From an uncultured Oscillospiraceae bacterium (GTDB taxonomy: Bacteria; Bacillota; Clostridia; Oscillospirales; Acutalibacteraceae): DNA of 6,731 bases. The DNA lies in the NCBI GenBank assembly GCA_900545625.1, contig UQZS01000079.1, forward strand, positions 1-6,731, in the 5' to 3' direction. The notes under the pieces were generated by a model that was not told where the DNA came from, made no database searches, and saw only the letters and a program-made list of their open reading frames with translations. A program made the position numbers and the translations under genes. This document shows, one piece after another, positions 1 to 6,483 of this stretch. The stretch's first letter is position 1, and each line of letters opens with the position of its first letter.

Positions 1-1
1 G

Positions 2-214
2 CGCGCTGTTGGCGTTGGGCATCGCCCGGCCCGAGTAGCTCATGCCGTTCGTCACCACGCCCCCGCGCTCGCTGGCAGCGGCGATGACCTCCCCGCCCGG
101 GCACATGCAGAAGGTGTAAGCCCCGCGGCCGTCCGCCAGGCGTACGCTGAGCGAGTAGTCCGCCGCGGGCAGCGTTCTGCCGCGCGGCGCGCCGTATTGG
201 GCGAGGTCGAGCTC
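2..214 (-). CDS. COG2509-type FAD-dependent oxidoreductase, internal fragment
   Basis: Read on the minus strand, this stretch is open and encodes QYG, then an ADYSLSVRLADGRG segment, then YTFCMCPGGEVIAAASERG, GVVTNGMSY and NANSA at the window edge. The Y-x-FCMCPGG-V-A-S-E-GGVVTNGMS core followed by NANSA is what I recognise from the uncharacterised NAD(P)/FAD-dependent dehydrogenase family COG2509, flavoproteins of about 500 residues whose substrate is unknown. Only about 70 residues are present; the FAD-binding N-terminus is missing (cut at the join near 200-215) and the C-terminus runs off the left edge. The upstream residues (ERFAQREL) are not clearly of this family. It points head-on at ParB coding sequence with no room for the rest of the gene, so it is probably a misjoined fragment rather than a neighbour. 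The family call comes from motif memory, without a database search. Confidence 0.72.
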
Positions 215-220
215 GCGCTG
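191..220. other. Probable chimeric junction (COG2509 fragment / parB)
   Basis: Left of here the good coding sequence is on the minus strand; right of here it is on the plus strand. The changeover sits on a short inverted repeat, GCGAG (201-205) and CTCGC (212-216), with the palindrome GAGCTC between 209 and 214. Because the inverted words are shared, both proteins can be read a few codons past the true breakpoint. Opposite-strand joins at short inverted repeats are typical of amplification or assembly chimeras; a real rearrangement is possible but less likely. Confidence 0.6.
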
Positions 221-343
221 CGCGAAACGCTCGGCAGAACCGTCAAGGTGTATGTAGGCAAAGGCGGCAGAGGGACGCTGGAGATCGAATTTTTCGGCAC
301 GGACGACCTCAAAAAGCTCGCCGCCGCGTTCGACGAGGCGTAA
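203..343 (+). CDS. parB: ParB/Spo0J chromosome-partitioning protein, C-terminal fragment
   Basis: The frame ending in TAA at 341-343 encodes EVELALRETLGRTVKVYVG, then KGGRGTLEIEFFGTDDLKKL and AAAFDEA. This matches the C-terminal dimerisation domain of ParB/Spo0J: an amphipathic helix with a conserved E-x-x-L...LG, a basic beta strand (KV), a glycine/lysine turn, the strand G-x-L-x-I-E-F and a final helix. ParB loads onto parS sites near the origin and recruits SMC and ParA for chromosome segregation. Only about 46 residues remain of a usual 280-300; the CTPase and helix-turn-helix domains are absent. The frame stays open to the left edge, but upstream of about 200 its translation is Arg/Ala/His-rich and unlike ParB, because that DNA codes on the other strand. 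serS following parB is a neighbourhood familiar in Clostridia, which supports the call. The exact left limit is uncertain. Confidence 0.68.
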   Translation, partial: EVELALRETLGRTVKVYVGKGGRGTLEIEFFGTDDLKKLAAAFDEA

Positions 344-367
344 GACGCGGGACAGAAAGGGAAAAAT

Positions 368-385
368 ACAGGGCGACCTGTTTTT
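368..385 (+). terminator. Weak terminator-like hairpin between parB and serS
   Basis: ACAGG (368-372) pairs with CCTGT (377-381) around a GCGA loop, followed by a run of five T (381-385). The five-pair stem is short for an intrinsic terminator. It lies immediately before the serS Shine-Dalgarno sequence (GGAGG, 387-391), so it could partly attenuate read-through from parB or simply be chance. Confidence 0.3.
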
Positions 386-400
386 CGGAGGCAAGAAAAT

Positions 401-1684
401 ATGCTGGATATCAAATTTGTACGGGAGAACCCGGAGATCGTCAAAGAAAACATCCGAAAGAAATTTCAGGATGAAAAGCTGCCGCTTGTAGACGAAGCGA
501 TTGACCTTGACCGCCGCTACCGCGAATGCAAGGGCCGCGCGGATCAGCTTCGCGCCGACCGCAACCGCATCAGCAAGCAGATCGGCGCGCTTATGGCAAA
601 GGGGCAGCGCGAGGAAGCGGAGGCGACCAAGAAACAGGTCACCGAGATGGCGGACGAATTGAAATCGCTCGAAGAAAAAGAGACCGAGCTTTCCGCACAA
701 CTTCGCGAACGGATGCTCGTCATCCCGAATATCATCGGCCCGGATGTGCCGATCGGCCGCGACGACAGCGAAAACGTCGAGCGCGAGCGCTTCGGCGAGC
801 CGGCCGTGCCGGAGTTCGAGATCCCCTACCACGTGGACATCATGGAGAGCTTTGACGGCATCGACCTTGATTCCGCACGTAAGACGAGCGGCAACGGCTT
901 TTATTATCTCAAGGGCGACATCGCGCGGCTGCATTCGGCGATCCTCTCCTACGCGCGCGACTTTATGATCGACCGCGGCTTTACCTATTATGTCCCGCCG
1001 TTTATGATCCGCAGCGACGTCGTGACGGGCGTGATGAGCTTTGCGGAAATGGAAAACATGATGTATAAGATCGAGGGCGAGGATCTGTATTTGATCGGCA
1101 CGAGCGAGCACTCGATGATCGGCAAATTCATCGACACGATCCTGCCCGAAAGCGATCTGCCGCAGACGCTCACGAGCTATTCGCCCTGCTTCCGCAAGGA
1201 GGTCGGCGCGCACGGCATCGAGGAGCGCGGCGTGTACCGCATCCACCAGTTCGAGAAGCAGGAGATGGTCGTCGTCTGCAAGCCGGAGGAGAGCGACAAG
1301 TGGTACGATGTGCTGTGGCATAACACGGTCGATTTCTTCCGTTCGCTGGACATCCCCGTGCGCACGCTCGAATGCTGCTCGGGCGACCTGGCCGATCTGA
1401 AGGTCAAGAGTTTGGACGTCGAGGCGTGGAGCCCGCGCCAGAAAAAGTATTTCGAGGTCGGTTCCTGCTCGAACCTCGGCGACGCGCAGGCAAGGCGGCT
1501 TGGCATCCGCATCAAGGGCGAAAAGGGCAATTACTTTGCCCATACGCTCAACAACACCGTTGTTGCCCCGCCGCGCATGCTCATCGCCTTCCTTGAAAAC
1601 AACCTGTGCGCCGACGGCACGGTGAACATCCCCGCGCCCTTGCGCATGTACATGGGCGGAAAGGAAAAGCTGACGAAAAAATAA
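401..1684 (+). CDS. serS: Seryl-tRNA synthetase
   Basis: Class II aminoacyl-tRNA synthetase that charges tRNA-Ser (and tRNA-Sec) with serine in the cytoplasm. It has 427 residues, the usual length for bacterial SerRS. The N-terminus MLDIKFVRENPEIVKENI is the canonical SerRS start, followed by the long coiled-coil tRNA-binding arm (about residues 30-105, rich in K, E, R and Q). The catalytic domain shows the serine-pocket motif TSEH (234-237), motif 2 (CFRKEVG 263-269, then RIHQFEKQEM 280-289) and motif 3 (GSCSNLGDAQARR 354-366, then HTLNNTVVAPPR 381-392 and LIAFLENN 394-401). The motif 2 loop (GAHGIEERGVYR) and the VVAPPR form of motif 3 differ from the E. coli style but all landmarks are present, so it should be active. 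GGAGG nine bases before the ATG supports the start. A strong terminator follows directly, so serS ends its transcription unit. Confidence 0.97.
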   Translation: MLDIKFVRENPEIVKENIRKKFQDEKLPLVDEAIDLDRRYRECKGRADQLRADRNRISKQIGALMAKGQREEAEATKKQVTEMADELKSLEEKETELSAQLRERMLVIPNIIGPDVPIGRDDSENVERERFGEPAVPEFEIPYHVDIMESFDGIDLDSARKTSGNGFYYLKGDIARLHSAILSYARDFMIDRGFTYYVPPFMIRSDVVTGVMSFAEMENMMYKIEGEDLYLIGTSEHSMIGKFIDTILPESDLPQTLTSYSPCFRKEVGAHGIEERGVYRIHQFEKQEMVVVCKPEESDKWYDVLWHNTVDFFRSLDIPVRTLECCSGDLADLKVKSLDVEAWSPRQKKYFEVGSCSNLGDAQARRLGIRIKGEKGNYFAHTLNNTVVAPPRMLIAFLENNLCADGTVNIPAPLRMYMGGKEKLTKK

Positions 1685-1689
1685 GAGAG

Positions 1690-1718
1690 AAAAGCCGGGG
1701 CGCGCGCCTCGGCTTTTT
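1690..1718 (+). terminator. Rho-independent terminator of serS
   Basis: AAAAGCCGGGGC (1690-1701) pairs with the complementary arm at 1706-1717 in a 12-bp stem that has one G-T pair and a GCGC loop; the 3' arm ends in five T. It starts six bases after the serS stop codon. The A-rich 5' foot means it may also work in the reverse direction. Confidence 0.9.
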
Positions 1719-1842
1719 AGATAGCAGATGGTAGAGGTTAGAGGTCAGCGGTGGTATAGGCGGGTTTCACACATAAGCCGCGAAGGCAAGAAAAGTATCG
1801 GCTTTGCAGAAACCCCAAAGTTTATACAGACCTGTGCTGTAG

Positions 1843-1964
1843 GGCGCGGGCTTGCTCGCGCCGGGAGCCGGGGTATGTCAAAATACTCCGGCGGCGTGGA
1901 AACATCCGTTCTCCACGCGTAGTGGCGGGTGATTCCCCTAACAGAGGAATCACCCCCGCCCTAC
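1843..1964. repeat. Four back-to-back hairpins
   Basis: Hairpin 1 (1843-1862): GGCGCGGG/CTCGCGCC, loop CTTG. Hairpin 2 (1867-1892): a 10-bp stem GCCGGGGTAT/ATACTCCGGC with a six-base loop GTCAAA. Hairpin 3 (1894-1918): GCGTGGA/TCCACGC with an inner AAC/GTT extension. Hairpin 4 (1919-1964): about 17 pairs, GTAG-GGCGG-GTGATTCC against its complement with small bulges. The four stems occupy nearly every base of the interval. Whether they act as RNA or are remains of mobile palindromes cannot be told from sequence alone. Confidence 0.75.
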
Positions 1965-1966
1965 GG
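1933..1966 (+). repeat. 34-base direct repeat, copy 1
   Basis: Begins TTCCCCTAACAGAGGAATCA and ends GCCCTACGG. It matches 2230-2263 in the same orientation at 33 of 34 positions (C at 1956 against G at 2253). It overlaps hairpin 4 and contains the mini-dyad CCCCT-AACA-GAGG, which resembles the core of the larger repeat family in this spacer. Confidence 0.9.
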
Positions 1967-2021
1967 TCTCTCCCTCCGGCTTTTGCCGCAGGCAAAAGCC
2001 ACCTCCCTCATCAGAGGGAGG
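1967..2021 (-). repeat. Structured repeat unit 1 (minus orientation)
   Basis: Read on the minus strand: conserved hairpin CCTCCCTC-TGAT-GAGGGAGG (2021-2002), then TG, then a second perfect hairpin GGCTTTTGCC/GGCAAAAGCC with a 3-base loop (2000-1978), then GGAGGGAGAGA (1977-1967). This is the same architecture as the units at 2055, 5959 and 6067. The homology with the unit at 5959 continues through the flank, since 1998-2034 reverse-complemented matches 5945-5982 with one substitution and one indel. Confidence 0.85.
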
Positions 2022-2054
2022 AAGGGATTGTGCAAACTTGCAACTTTCTCATTT

Positions 2055-2100
2055 CCCCCTCTGACGAGGGGGATGCCGCAACGCGGCAGGGGGAGAGAAA
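2055..2100 (+). repeat. Structured repeat unit 2 (plus orientation)
   Basis: Conserved hairpin CCCCCTC-TGAC-GAGGGGG (2055-2072), then AT, then a second hairpin GCCGC-AAC-GCGGC (2075-2087), then AGGGGGAGAGAAA (2088-2100). It diverges from unit 1, with the two conserved ends facing each other 33 bases apart. Confidence 0.85.
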
Positions 2101-2118
2101 TTTTTTCGGCTTGCAGGC

Positions 2119-2178
2119 GGCAAAGGCACAAGCAGAGCGCCCCTGCCGTCTCTGCGCTCCGGCTTTTGTGCTTTGCCC
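2119..2178. repeat. Long imperfect hairpin
   Basis: The left arm (2119-2140, containing GCAAAGGCACAA and AGAGCGC) pairs imperfectly with the right arm (2152-2178, containing GCGCT and TTGTGCTTTGC) around an 11-base loop. It is part of the same repeat-filled spacer. Confidence 0.55.
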
Positions 2179-2229
2179 GCGGCGGGAGCAGATTCTCCGA
2201 ATCCCGAACCCTTTGTCGCTGCGCGACAT

Positions 2230-2263
2230 TTCCCCTAACAGAGGAATCACCCGCGCCCTACGG
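2230..2263 (+). repeat. 34-base direct repeat, copy 2
   Basis: Second copy of the 1933-1966 repeat, with one mismatch. It is preceded by a perfect 6-bp hairpin TGTCGC-TGC-GCGACA (2214-2228). On the minus strand this gives the same order seen in the other units: a core dyad, then a separate hairpin of unrelated sequence, then a purine run (AAAGGG). Confidence 0.85.
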
Positions 2264-2444
2264 GTTTGCACAAATTTCCGGCCTTGCAGAACCCGCCCCG
2301 CCCCCATATCTAAAATCCGGCACCCGGCGTCCGGCATCTAACCTCCGGCGGCTAAGATCTACCGTCTATTTCACCCAAAAGCCGTCGAAAAGCGGCGCGT
2401 CTGCGGGCGAACTGCCCAAAGCGGCGGTTTTTCGCAAAAATCTA

Positions 2445-2474
2445 TTGAAAACCCGCGTGCGGGAATGGTATAAT
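2445..2474 (+). promoter_or_regulatory. Housekeeping sigma promoter of guaB
   Basis: The -35 box TTGAAA (2445-2450) and a perfect -10 box TATAAT (2469-2474) are separated by 18 bases. Transcription would begin near 2481, giving a leader of about 26 bases, too short for a riboswitch. The spacer holds a small dyad, CCCGC-GT-GCGGG (2452-2463). GGGAGG at 2491-2496 is the Shine-Dalgarno sequence, 10 bases before the guaB ATG. Confidence 0.88.
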
Positions 2475-2503
2475 AATGGATAATTAAAATGGGAGGATAG
2501 TAA

Positions 2504-3970
<1,467 letters not shown>

Positions 3971-4003
3971 CGTGCAAAAAACAGAGAAGGAGCACAACAC
4001 GAT

Positions 4004-5257
4004 ATGTACGCAGATTTGATGGATACCATCGGGTTCGTTGCCGCACACGATAAAGAAGTCGGCGACGCCATGCAGGCGGAGCTCAATCGCCAGCGGCGCA
4101 ATTTAGAGCTCATCGCCAGCGAAAACATCGTTTCCCCCGCCGTCATGGCGGCCATGGGCAGCGTGCTGACCAACAAGTACGCCGAAGGCTATTCGGGCAA
4201 GCGCTATTACGGCGGCTGCGAATGCGTGGACATGGTCGAGGACATCGCCGTTGCGCGCGCCAGGGAACTGTTCGGCGCAGGCTTTGCCAACGTCCAGCCC
4301 CACTCGGGCGCGCAGGCGAATATGGCGGTCTACTTTGCTTTGCTTACCCCCGGCGACACGGTCATGGGCATGAATTTGGCCGAAGGCGGGCATTTGACGC
4401 ATGGCTCGCCTGTCAATATGTCGGGCAAATACTTCCGTTTCGTCCCCTACGGCGTGAACGCCGATGGCTTCATCGACTACGACGAATTCGAGAAAAAGGC
4501 GCAGGAATGCAAACCGAAGCTCATCGTCGCGGGCGCGTCGGCGTATCCGCGCGTGATCGATTTCAAGCGCATTTCCGAGATCGCAAAGGAAGTCGGCGCA
4601 TATCTTATGGTAGATATGGCGCATATCGCGGGGCTCGTTGCGGCGGGGCTGCACCCCTCGCCGATGCCCTATGCCGACGTGGTGACCACCACCACGCACA
4701 AGACCCTGCGCGGCCCGCGCGGCGGCCTCATCCTCACGAACGATGAGGAGCTCGCGAAAAAGATGAACAAGGCGATCTTCCCCGGCACGCAGGGCGGTCC
4801 GCTCATGCACGTCATCGCGGGCAAGGCGGTCTGCTTCGGCGAAGCGCTGAAACCCGAATTCAAGGATTACCAGCAGCGCGTCATCGACAACTGCCGGGCG
4901 TTAGCGTCCGGGCTTCTGTCCCGCGGCATCCAGCTTGTATCCGGCGGCAGCGACAACCACCTGCTGCTTGTGGACCTGCGCTCGACGGGCATCACGGGCA
5001 AGGCACTTGAGCACCGGCTCGACGAGGTGTATATCACCGTCAACAAGAACGCCATCCCCAACGACCCCGAAAAGCCGTTCGTCACAAGCGGCGTACGTTT
5101 GGGCACCCCCGCCGTCACCACGCGGGGCTTGGATACCGGCGACATGGATAAGGTTGCCGAATACATCGCGCTTGCCGCGACGGACTTCGAAGCGAACGCC
5201 GACAAGATCCGCGAAGGCGTGACCGCGATCTGCAAAAAGCACCCGCTGTACGAGTGA
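4004..5257 (+). CDS. glyA: Serine hydroxymethyltransferase
   Basis: PLP enzyme that converts serine plus tetrahydrofolate to glycine plus 5,10-methylene-tetrahydrofolate, the main source of one-carbon units for purine, thymidylate and methionine synthesis. It has 417 residues, typical of bacterial GlyA. Landmarks are [14 protein letters not shown] (34-47), the [17 protein letters not shown] segment (57-73), [11 protein letters not shown] (100-110), [11 protein letters not shown] (128-138), [12 protein letters not shown] (204-215, with Asp204 and His207 at the cofactor) and [14 protein letters not shown] (228-241), where Lys233 forms the PLP Schiff base. [13 protein letters not shown] near the C-terminus is also standard. 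AAGGAG at 3987-3992, 11 bases upstream, supports this ATG; the Met at codon 6 is a less favoured alternative. It lies 33 bases after guaB with no terminator between, implying a guaB-glyA operon. Confidence 0.98.
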   Translation: MYADLMDTIGFVAAHDKEVGDAMQAELNRQRRNLELIASENIVSPAVMAAMGSVLTNKYAEGYSGKRYYGGCECVDMVEDIAVARARELFGAGFANVQPHSGAQANMAVYFALLTPGDTVMGMNLAEGGHLTHGSPVNMSGKYFRFVPYGVNADGFIDYDEFEKKAQECKPKLIVAGASAYPRVIDFKRISEIAKEVGAYLMVDMAHIAGLVAAGLHPSPMPYADVVTTTTHKTLRGPRGGLILTNDEELAKKMNKAIFPGTQGGPLMHVIAGKAVCFGEALKPEFKDYQQRVIDNCRALASGLLSRGIQLVSGGSDNHLLLVDLRSTGITGKALEHRLDEVYITVNKNAIPNDPEKPFVTSGVRLGTPAVTTRGLDTGDMDKVAEYIALAATDFEANADKIREGVTAICKKHPLYE

Positions 5258-5276
5258 TCTGATTTGAATCTGCCGT

Positions 5277-5316
5277 ATCCGATCGCGGGCGCGCCTGCGG
5301 TCGGATTGGCGGTTTT
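5277..5316 (+). terminator. Hairpin after glyA, possible terminator
   Basis: A 13-bp stem (5277-5289 with 5294-5306, two G-T pairs, CGCG loop) begins 20 bases after the glyA stop. A short outer extension pairs GCC (5272-5274) with GGC (5308-5310), followed by GGTTTT (5311-5316). The T run has only four bases and is followed by GGG, so termination would be inefficient. Read-through into the ANTAR gene, possibly conditional, is plausible. Confidence 0.5.
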
Positions 5317-5369
5317 GGGCAGCTGCTTCGATTTTGCGCGGCTGCTGCCGCAAAAAGGCAAAAACCGCC
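5308..5369 (+). promoter_or_regulatory. Second hairpin in the leader of the ANTAR gene
   Basis: GGCGGTTTT (5308-5316) pairs perfectly with AAAACCGCC (5361-5369), and inside it GGCAGC (5318-5323) pairs with GCTGCC (5344-5349). Its left foot overlaps the outer stem and T run of the preceding hairpin, so the two full structures exclude each other. Its right foot abuts the probable Shine-Dalgarno GGAAAGGA (5370-5377). The arrangement could be an attenuator or translation switch, but no known riboswitch class is recognisable. Confidence 0.4.
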
Positions 5370-5391
5370 GGAAAGGATGCCTGCCTTTCGC

Positions 5392-5925
5392 ATGAGAGAT
5401 GTAATCCTTGCAAGCCACAACCCCCGTGCCGCCGAGCGCGTGCGCGCGATTTTACAAAGTGGGCAGATCTTTGTGCAGAATGTACTGTCGTCGGGCGCAG
5501 AGGTGCTTTCGTACGCGAGCATCCGCCCGGAGGCGGTTGTGGTCTGCGGGCGGCTTTCCGATATGCCCGCGACGGAGCTTGCACGCCTTTTGCCGAACGG
5601 CTTTGACGTGGTGTGGCTGCTGCCGTCTGGCGAACCGCAGCCGGGGTTTTGCAGCAACTTAGTCCCTTTGCAAATGCCCATGGATCGCGCCGAGCTGCTC
5701 GACACGGTGCGCATGCTTGCCGCCTCCGTGCGCGAACAGAGCCGTCCGCGCGCTGCACGCGCCCCGGAAGAAGAGGTGCTGTTGCGCAAGGCAAAGGAGA
5801 TCCTGATGCAAAAAGACGGCATTTCGGAACGCGAGGCGCACCGCGCATTGCAGCGCCGCGCCATGCGCACGGGGCAGAAGCTCCCGGATGCGGCGCGGCA
5901 GGTGCTGGAGAAGCCGGGTGAATGA
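5392..5925 (+). CDS. ANTAR-domain regulator with degenerate receiver domain
   Basis: Predicted cytoplasmic RNA-binding regulator of 177 residues. Residues 1-110 have the receiver alternation of strands and helices (VILASHN, PEAVVVCGRLSDMP, FDVVWLLPSG, VPLQMPMDRAELLDTV), but phosphorylation residues are missing: SH replaces the acidic pair after strand 1, and Cys52 sits where the acceptor Asp is expected. A basic linker (REQSRPRAARAP) leads to the ANTAR domain at about 126-173, with signature LLRKAKEILMQKDGISEREAHRAL and RRAMRTGQKLPDAARQVL (split here). ANTAR proteins typically bind paired RNA hairpins and act as antiterminators. I chose the ATG at 5392, with GGAAAGGA 14 bases upstream; the in-frame ATG at 5377 would lie directly on that sequence and adds only five residues. 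Its targets are unknown; it sits between glyA and dapF. The domain call is firm and the regulatory role is family inference. Confidence 0.85.
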   Translation: MRDVILASHNPRAAERVRAILQSGQIFVQNVLSSGAEVLSYASIRPEAVVVCGRLSDMPATELARLLPNGFDVVWLLPSGEPQPGFCSNLVPLQMPMDRAELLDTVRMLAASVREQSRPRAARAPEEEVLLRKAKEILMQKDGISEREAHRALQRRAMRTGQKLPDAARQVLEKPGE

Positions 5926-5958
5926 ACGGCAGAAACTACAAGTCTGCACAAACCCTTT

Positions 5959-6018
5959 CCTCCCTCTGATGAGGGAGGTGGCAAACGGCGTATTCGTCGT
6001 TTGACGGAGGGAGAGAAA
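5959..6018 (+). repeat. Structured repeat unit 3 (plus orientation)
   Basis: Conserved hairpin CCTCCCTC-TGAT-GAGGGAGG (5959-5978), then TGG, then a second hairpin CAAACGGCG-TATT-CGTCGTTTG (5982-6003, one G-T pair), then ACGGAGGGAGAGAAA. Its first hairpin is identical to that of unit 1 on the opposite strand, while its second hairpin has an unrelated sequence. Confidence 0.85.
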
Positions 6019-6066
6019 AACTTTACGCAAGGAACAAATCTTTTCCCACCTGCAAACAGCAACTGT

Positions 6067-6117
6067 TTTCTCTCCCCCTGTCTCGCTGACGCTCGCCATC
6101 CCCCTCGTCAGAGGGGG
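6067..6117 (-). repeat. Structured repeat unit 4 (minus orientation)
   Basis: Read on the minus strand: conserved hairpin CCCCCTC-TGAC-GAGGGGG (6117-6100), then ATG, a variable segment GCGAGCGTCAGCGAGA that folds poorly, then CAGGGGGAGAGAAA. Its conserved hairpin is identical to that of unit 2. The variable segment has only a weak dyad here, the exception among the four copies. It faces unit 3, tail to tail. Confidence 0.8.
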
Positions 6118-6285
6118 CAACGCATGATCGAGCATTTGCGCAATCCCGATTCTTCCGTTTTTTGAGAGTGGTTTCCCGCACTGCGGACAAAGGATTGGCG
6201 TGCGCGAGGGGCTCGCGGCGGAAAAAGCCGAAAACGCTTGAACGATAAGAAATAGTCAAAAACTATCTACAACAGGAGGGCGGCT

Positions 6286-6480
6286 ATGGAATTCACCAAA
6301 ATGCAGGGCGCGGGCAACGATTATATTTATGTAAACGCCTTTAAAGAGCAGGTGAAAGATCCTGTGCAAACGGCAATTCGCGTCAGCGACCGCCACTTCG
6401 GTATCGGCGCGGACGGGCTGGTGCTGATCTGCCCTTCTGAAAAGGCAGACTTTTTTATGGACATCTACAACGCCGACGGC
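6286..6480 (+). CDS. dapF: Diaminopimelate epimerase, N-terminal part, cut by a join
   Basis: The first 65 codons are clear DapF: MQGAGNDYIYVNAF (6-19, with the substrate-binding Asn of GAGND), then SDRHFGIGADGLVLI (34-48), then MDIYNADG (58-65). The enzyme interconverts LL- and meso-diaminopimelate for lysine and peptidoglycan synthesis and is normally about 270-280 residues. Right after NADG the family continues with SEG-x-MCGN, carrying the first catalytic Cys; here the frame goes on as DSLFRAGDLL, so both catalytic cysteines and the whole second half are missing. AGGAGG six bases upstream fixes the start. The genuine chromosome very likely holds an intact dapF, with the break belonging to the assembly; as written, the product would be inactive. 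Confidence 0.9.
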
Positions 6481-6483
6481 GAC
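6460..6483. other. Probable chimeric junction (dapF / SpaA-type surface protein)
   Basis: The codons for DIYNADG (6460-6480), and perhaps the next D (6481-6483), fit both flanking families. DapF needs this peptide before its catalytic Cys. SpaA/Cna-B surface proteins of Clostridia often carry a DIYNADGD-L-F-x-AGDL segment. A stretch of about 21-24 shared bases is enough to confuse a short-k-mer assembly or to prime a chimeric amplification product, and it keeps the reading frame open. Confidence 0.7.

Larger units (their letters stand above)
1719..2440. repeat. Repeat-filled spacer between serS and guaB, no credible gene
   Basis: About 720 bases made almost entirely of palindromes and degenerate repeats. 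In order: an A/G-rich start (1719-1745), four consecutive hairpins (1843-1964), two structured repeat units in divergent orientation (1967-2021 and 2055-2100), a long imperfect hairpin (2119-2178), a small perfect hairpin (2214-2228), a second copy of a 34-base repeat (2230-2263), and four CCGGC words (2317-2349). A 9-base inverted word, GAGGTTAGA (1734-1742) and TCTAACCTC (2337-2345), nearly brackets the block. Open frames here translate into low-complexity strings such as PLTEESP and PPLTRGM, which are repeats read as protein. I see nothing recognisable in 1746-1842, or in 2350-2440 apart from a small GGGC/GCCC hairpin (2405-2417). Confidence 0.8.
5926..6285. repeat. Repeat-filled spacer between the ANTAR gene and dapF, no credible gene
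   Basis: 360 bases holding two structured repeat units in convergent orientation (5959-6018 and 6067-6117), followed by about 165 bases of ordinary-looking spacer. Within the latter, a 6-bp hairpin CGCGAG-GGG-CTCGCG lies at 6203-6217. No clear promoter for dapF was found. AGGAGG at 6274-6279 is the dapF Shine-Dalgarno sequence, six bases before its ATG. Confidence 0.75.

Noticed and set aside
344..400. T-box leader for serS
   Set aside because: Only 57 bases separate parB and serS; there is no T-box sequence and only a five-pair hairpin.
52..453. Minus-strand open frame of 133 codons over the parB end
   Set aside because: It is in a different minus-strand frame from the recognisable COG2509 fragment, runs into serS, and resembles no family I know.
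1843..2263. CRISPR array
   Set aside because: The repeats are palindromic, irregularly spaced, in both orientations and of differing sequence, with no uniform spacers and no cas genes.
1728..2483. Overlapping plus-strand open frames of 64, 139 and 184 codons in the serS-guaB spacer
   Set aside because: They translate palindromic repeats (strings such as PLTEESP, PPLTRGM, LIRGRKG), have no good ribosome binding sites, and overlap one another in different frames.
3971..4003. Glycine, THF or purine riboswitch before glyA or guaB
   Set aside because: The guaB-glyA gap is 33 bases and the guaB leader about 26, too short for any known riboswitch.
5659..6259. Minus-strand frames of 158 and 78 codons in the second spacer
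   Set aside because: They run through the repeat units and the antisense of the ANTAR gene, with no family resemblance.
6238..6269. Possible dapF promoter TTGAAC ... TATCTA
   Set aside because: The 20-base spacing is too long and the -10 match is weak, so I do not call it.
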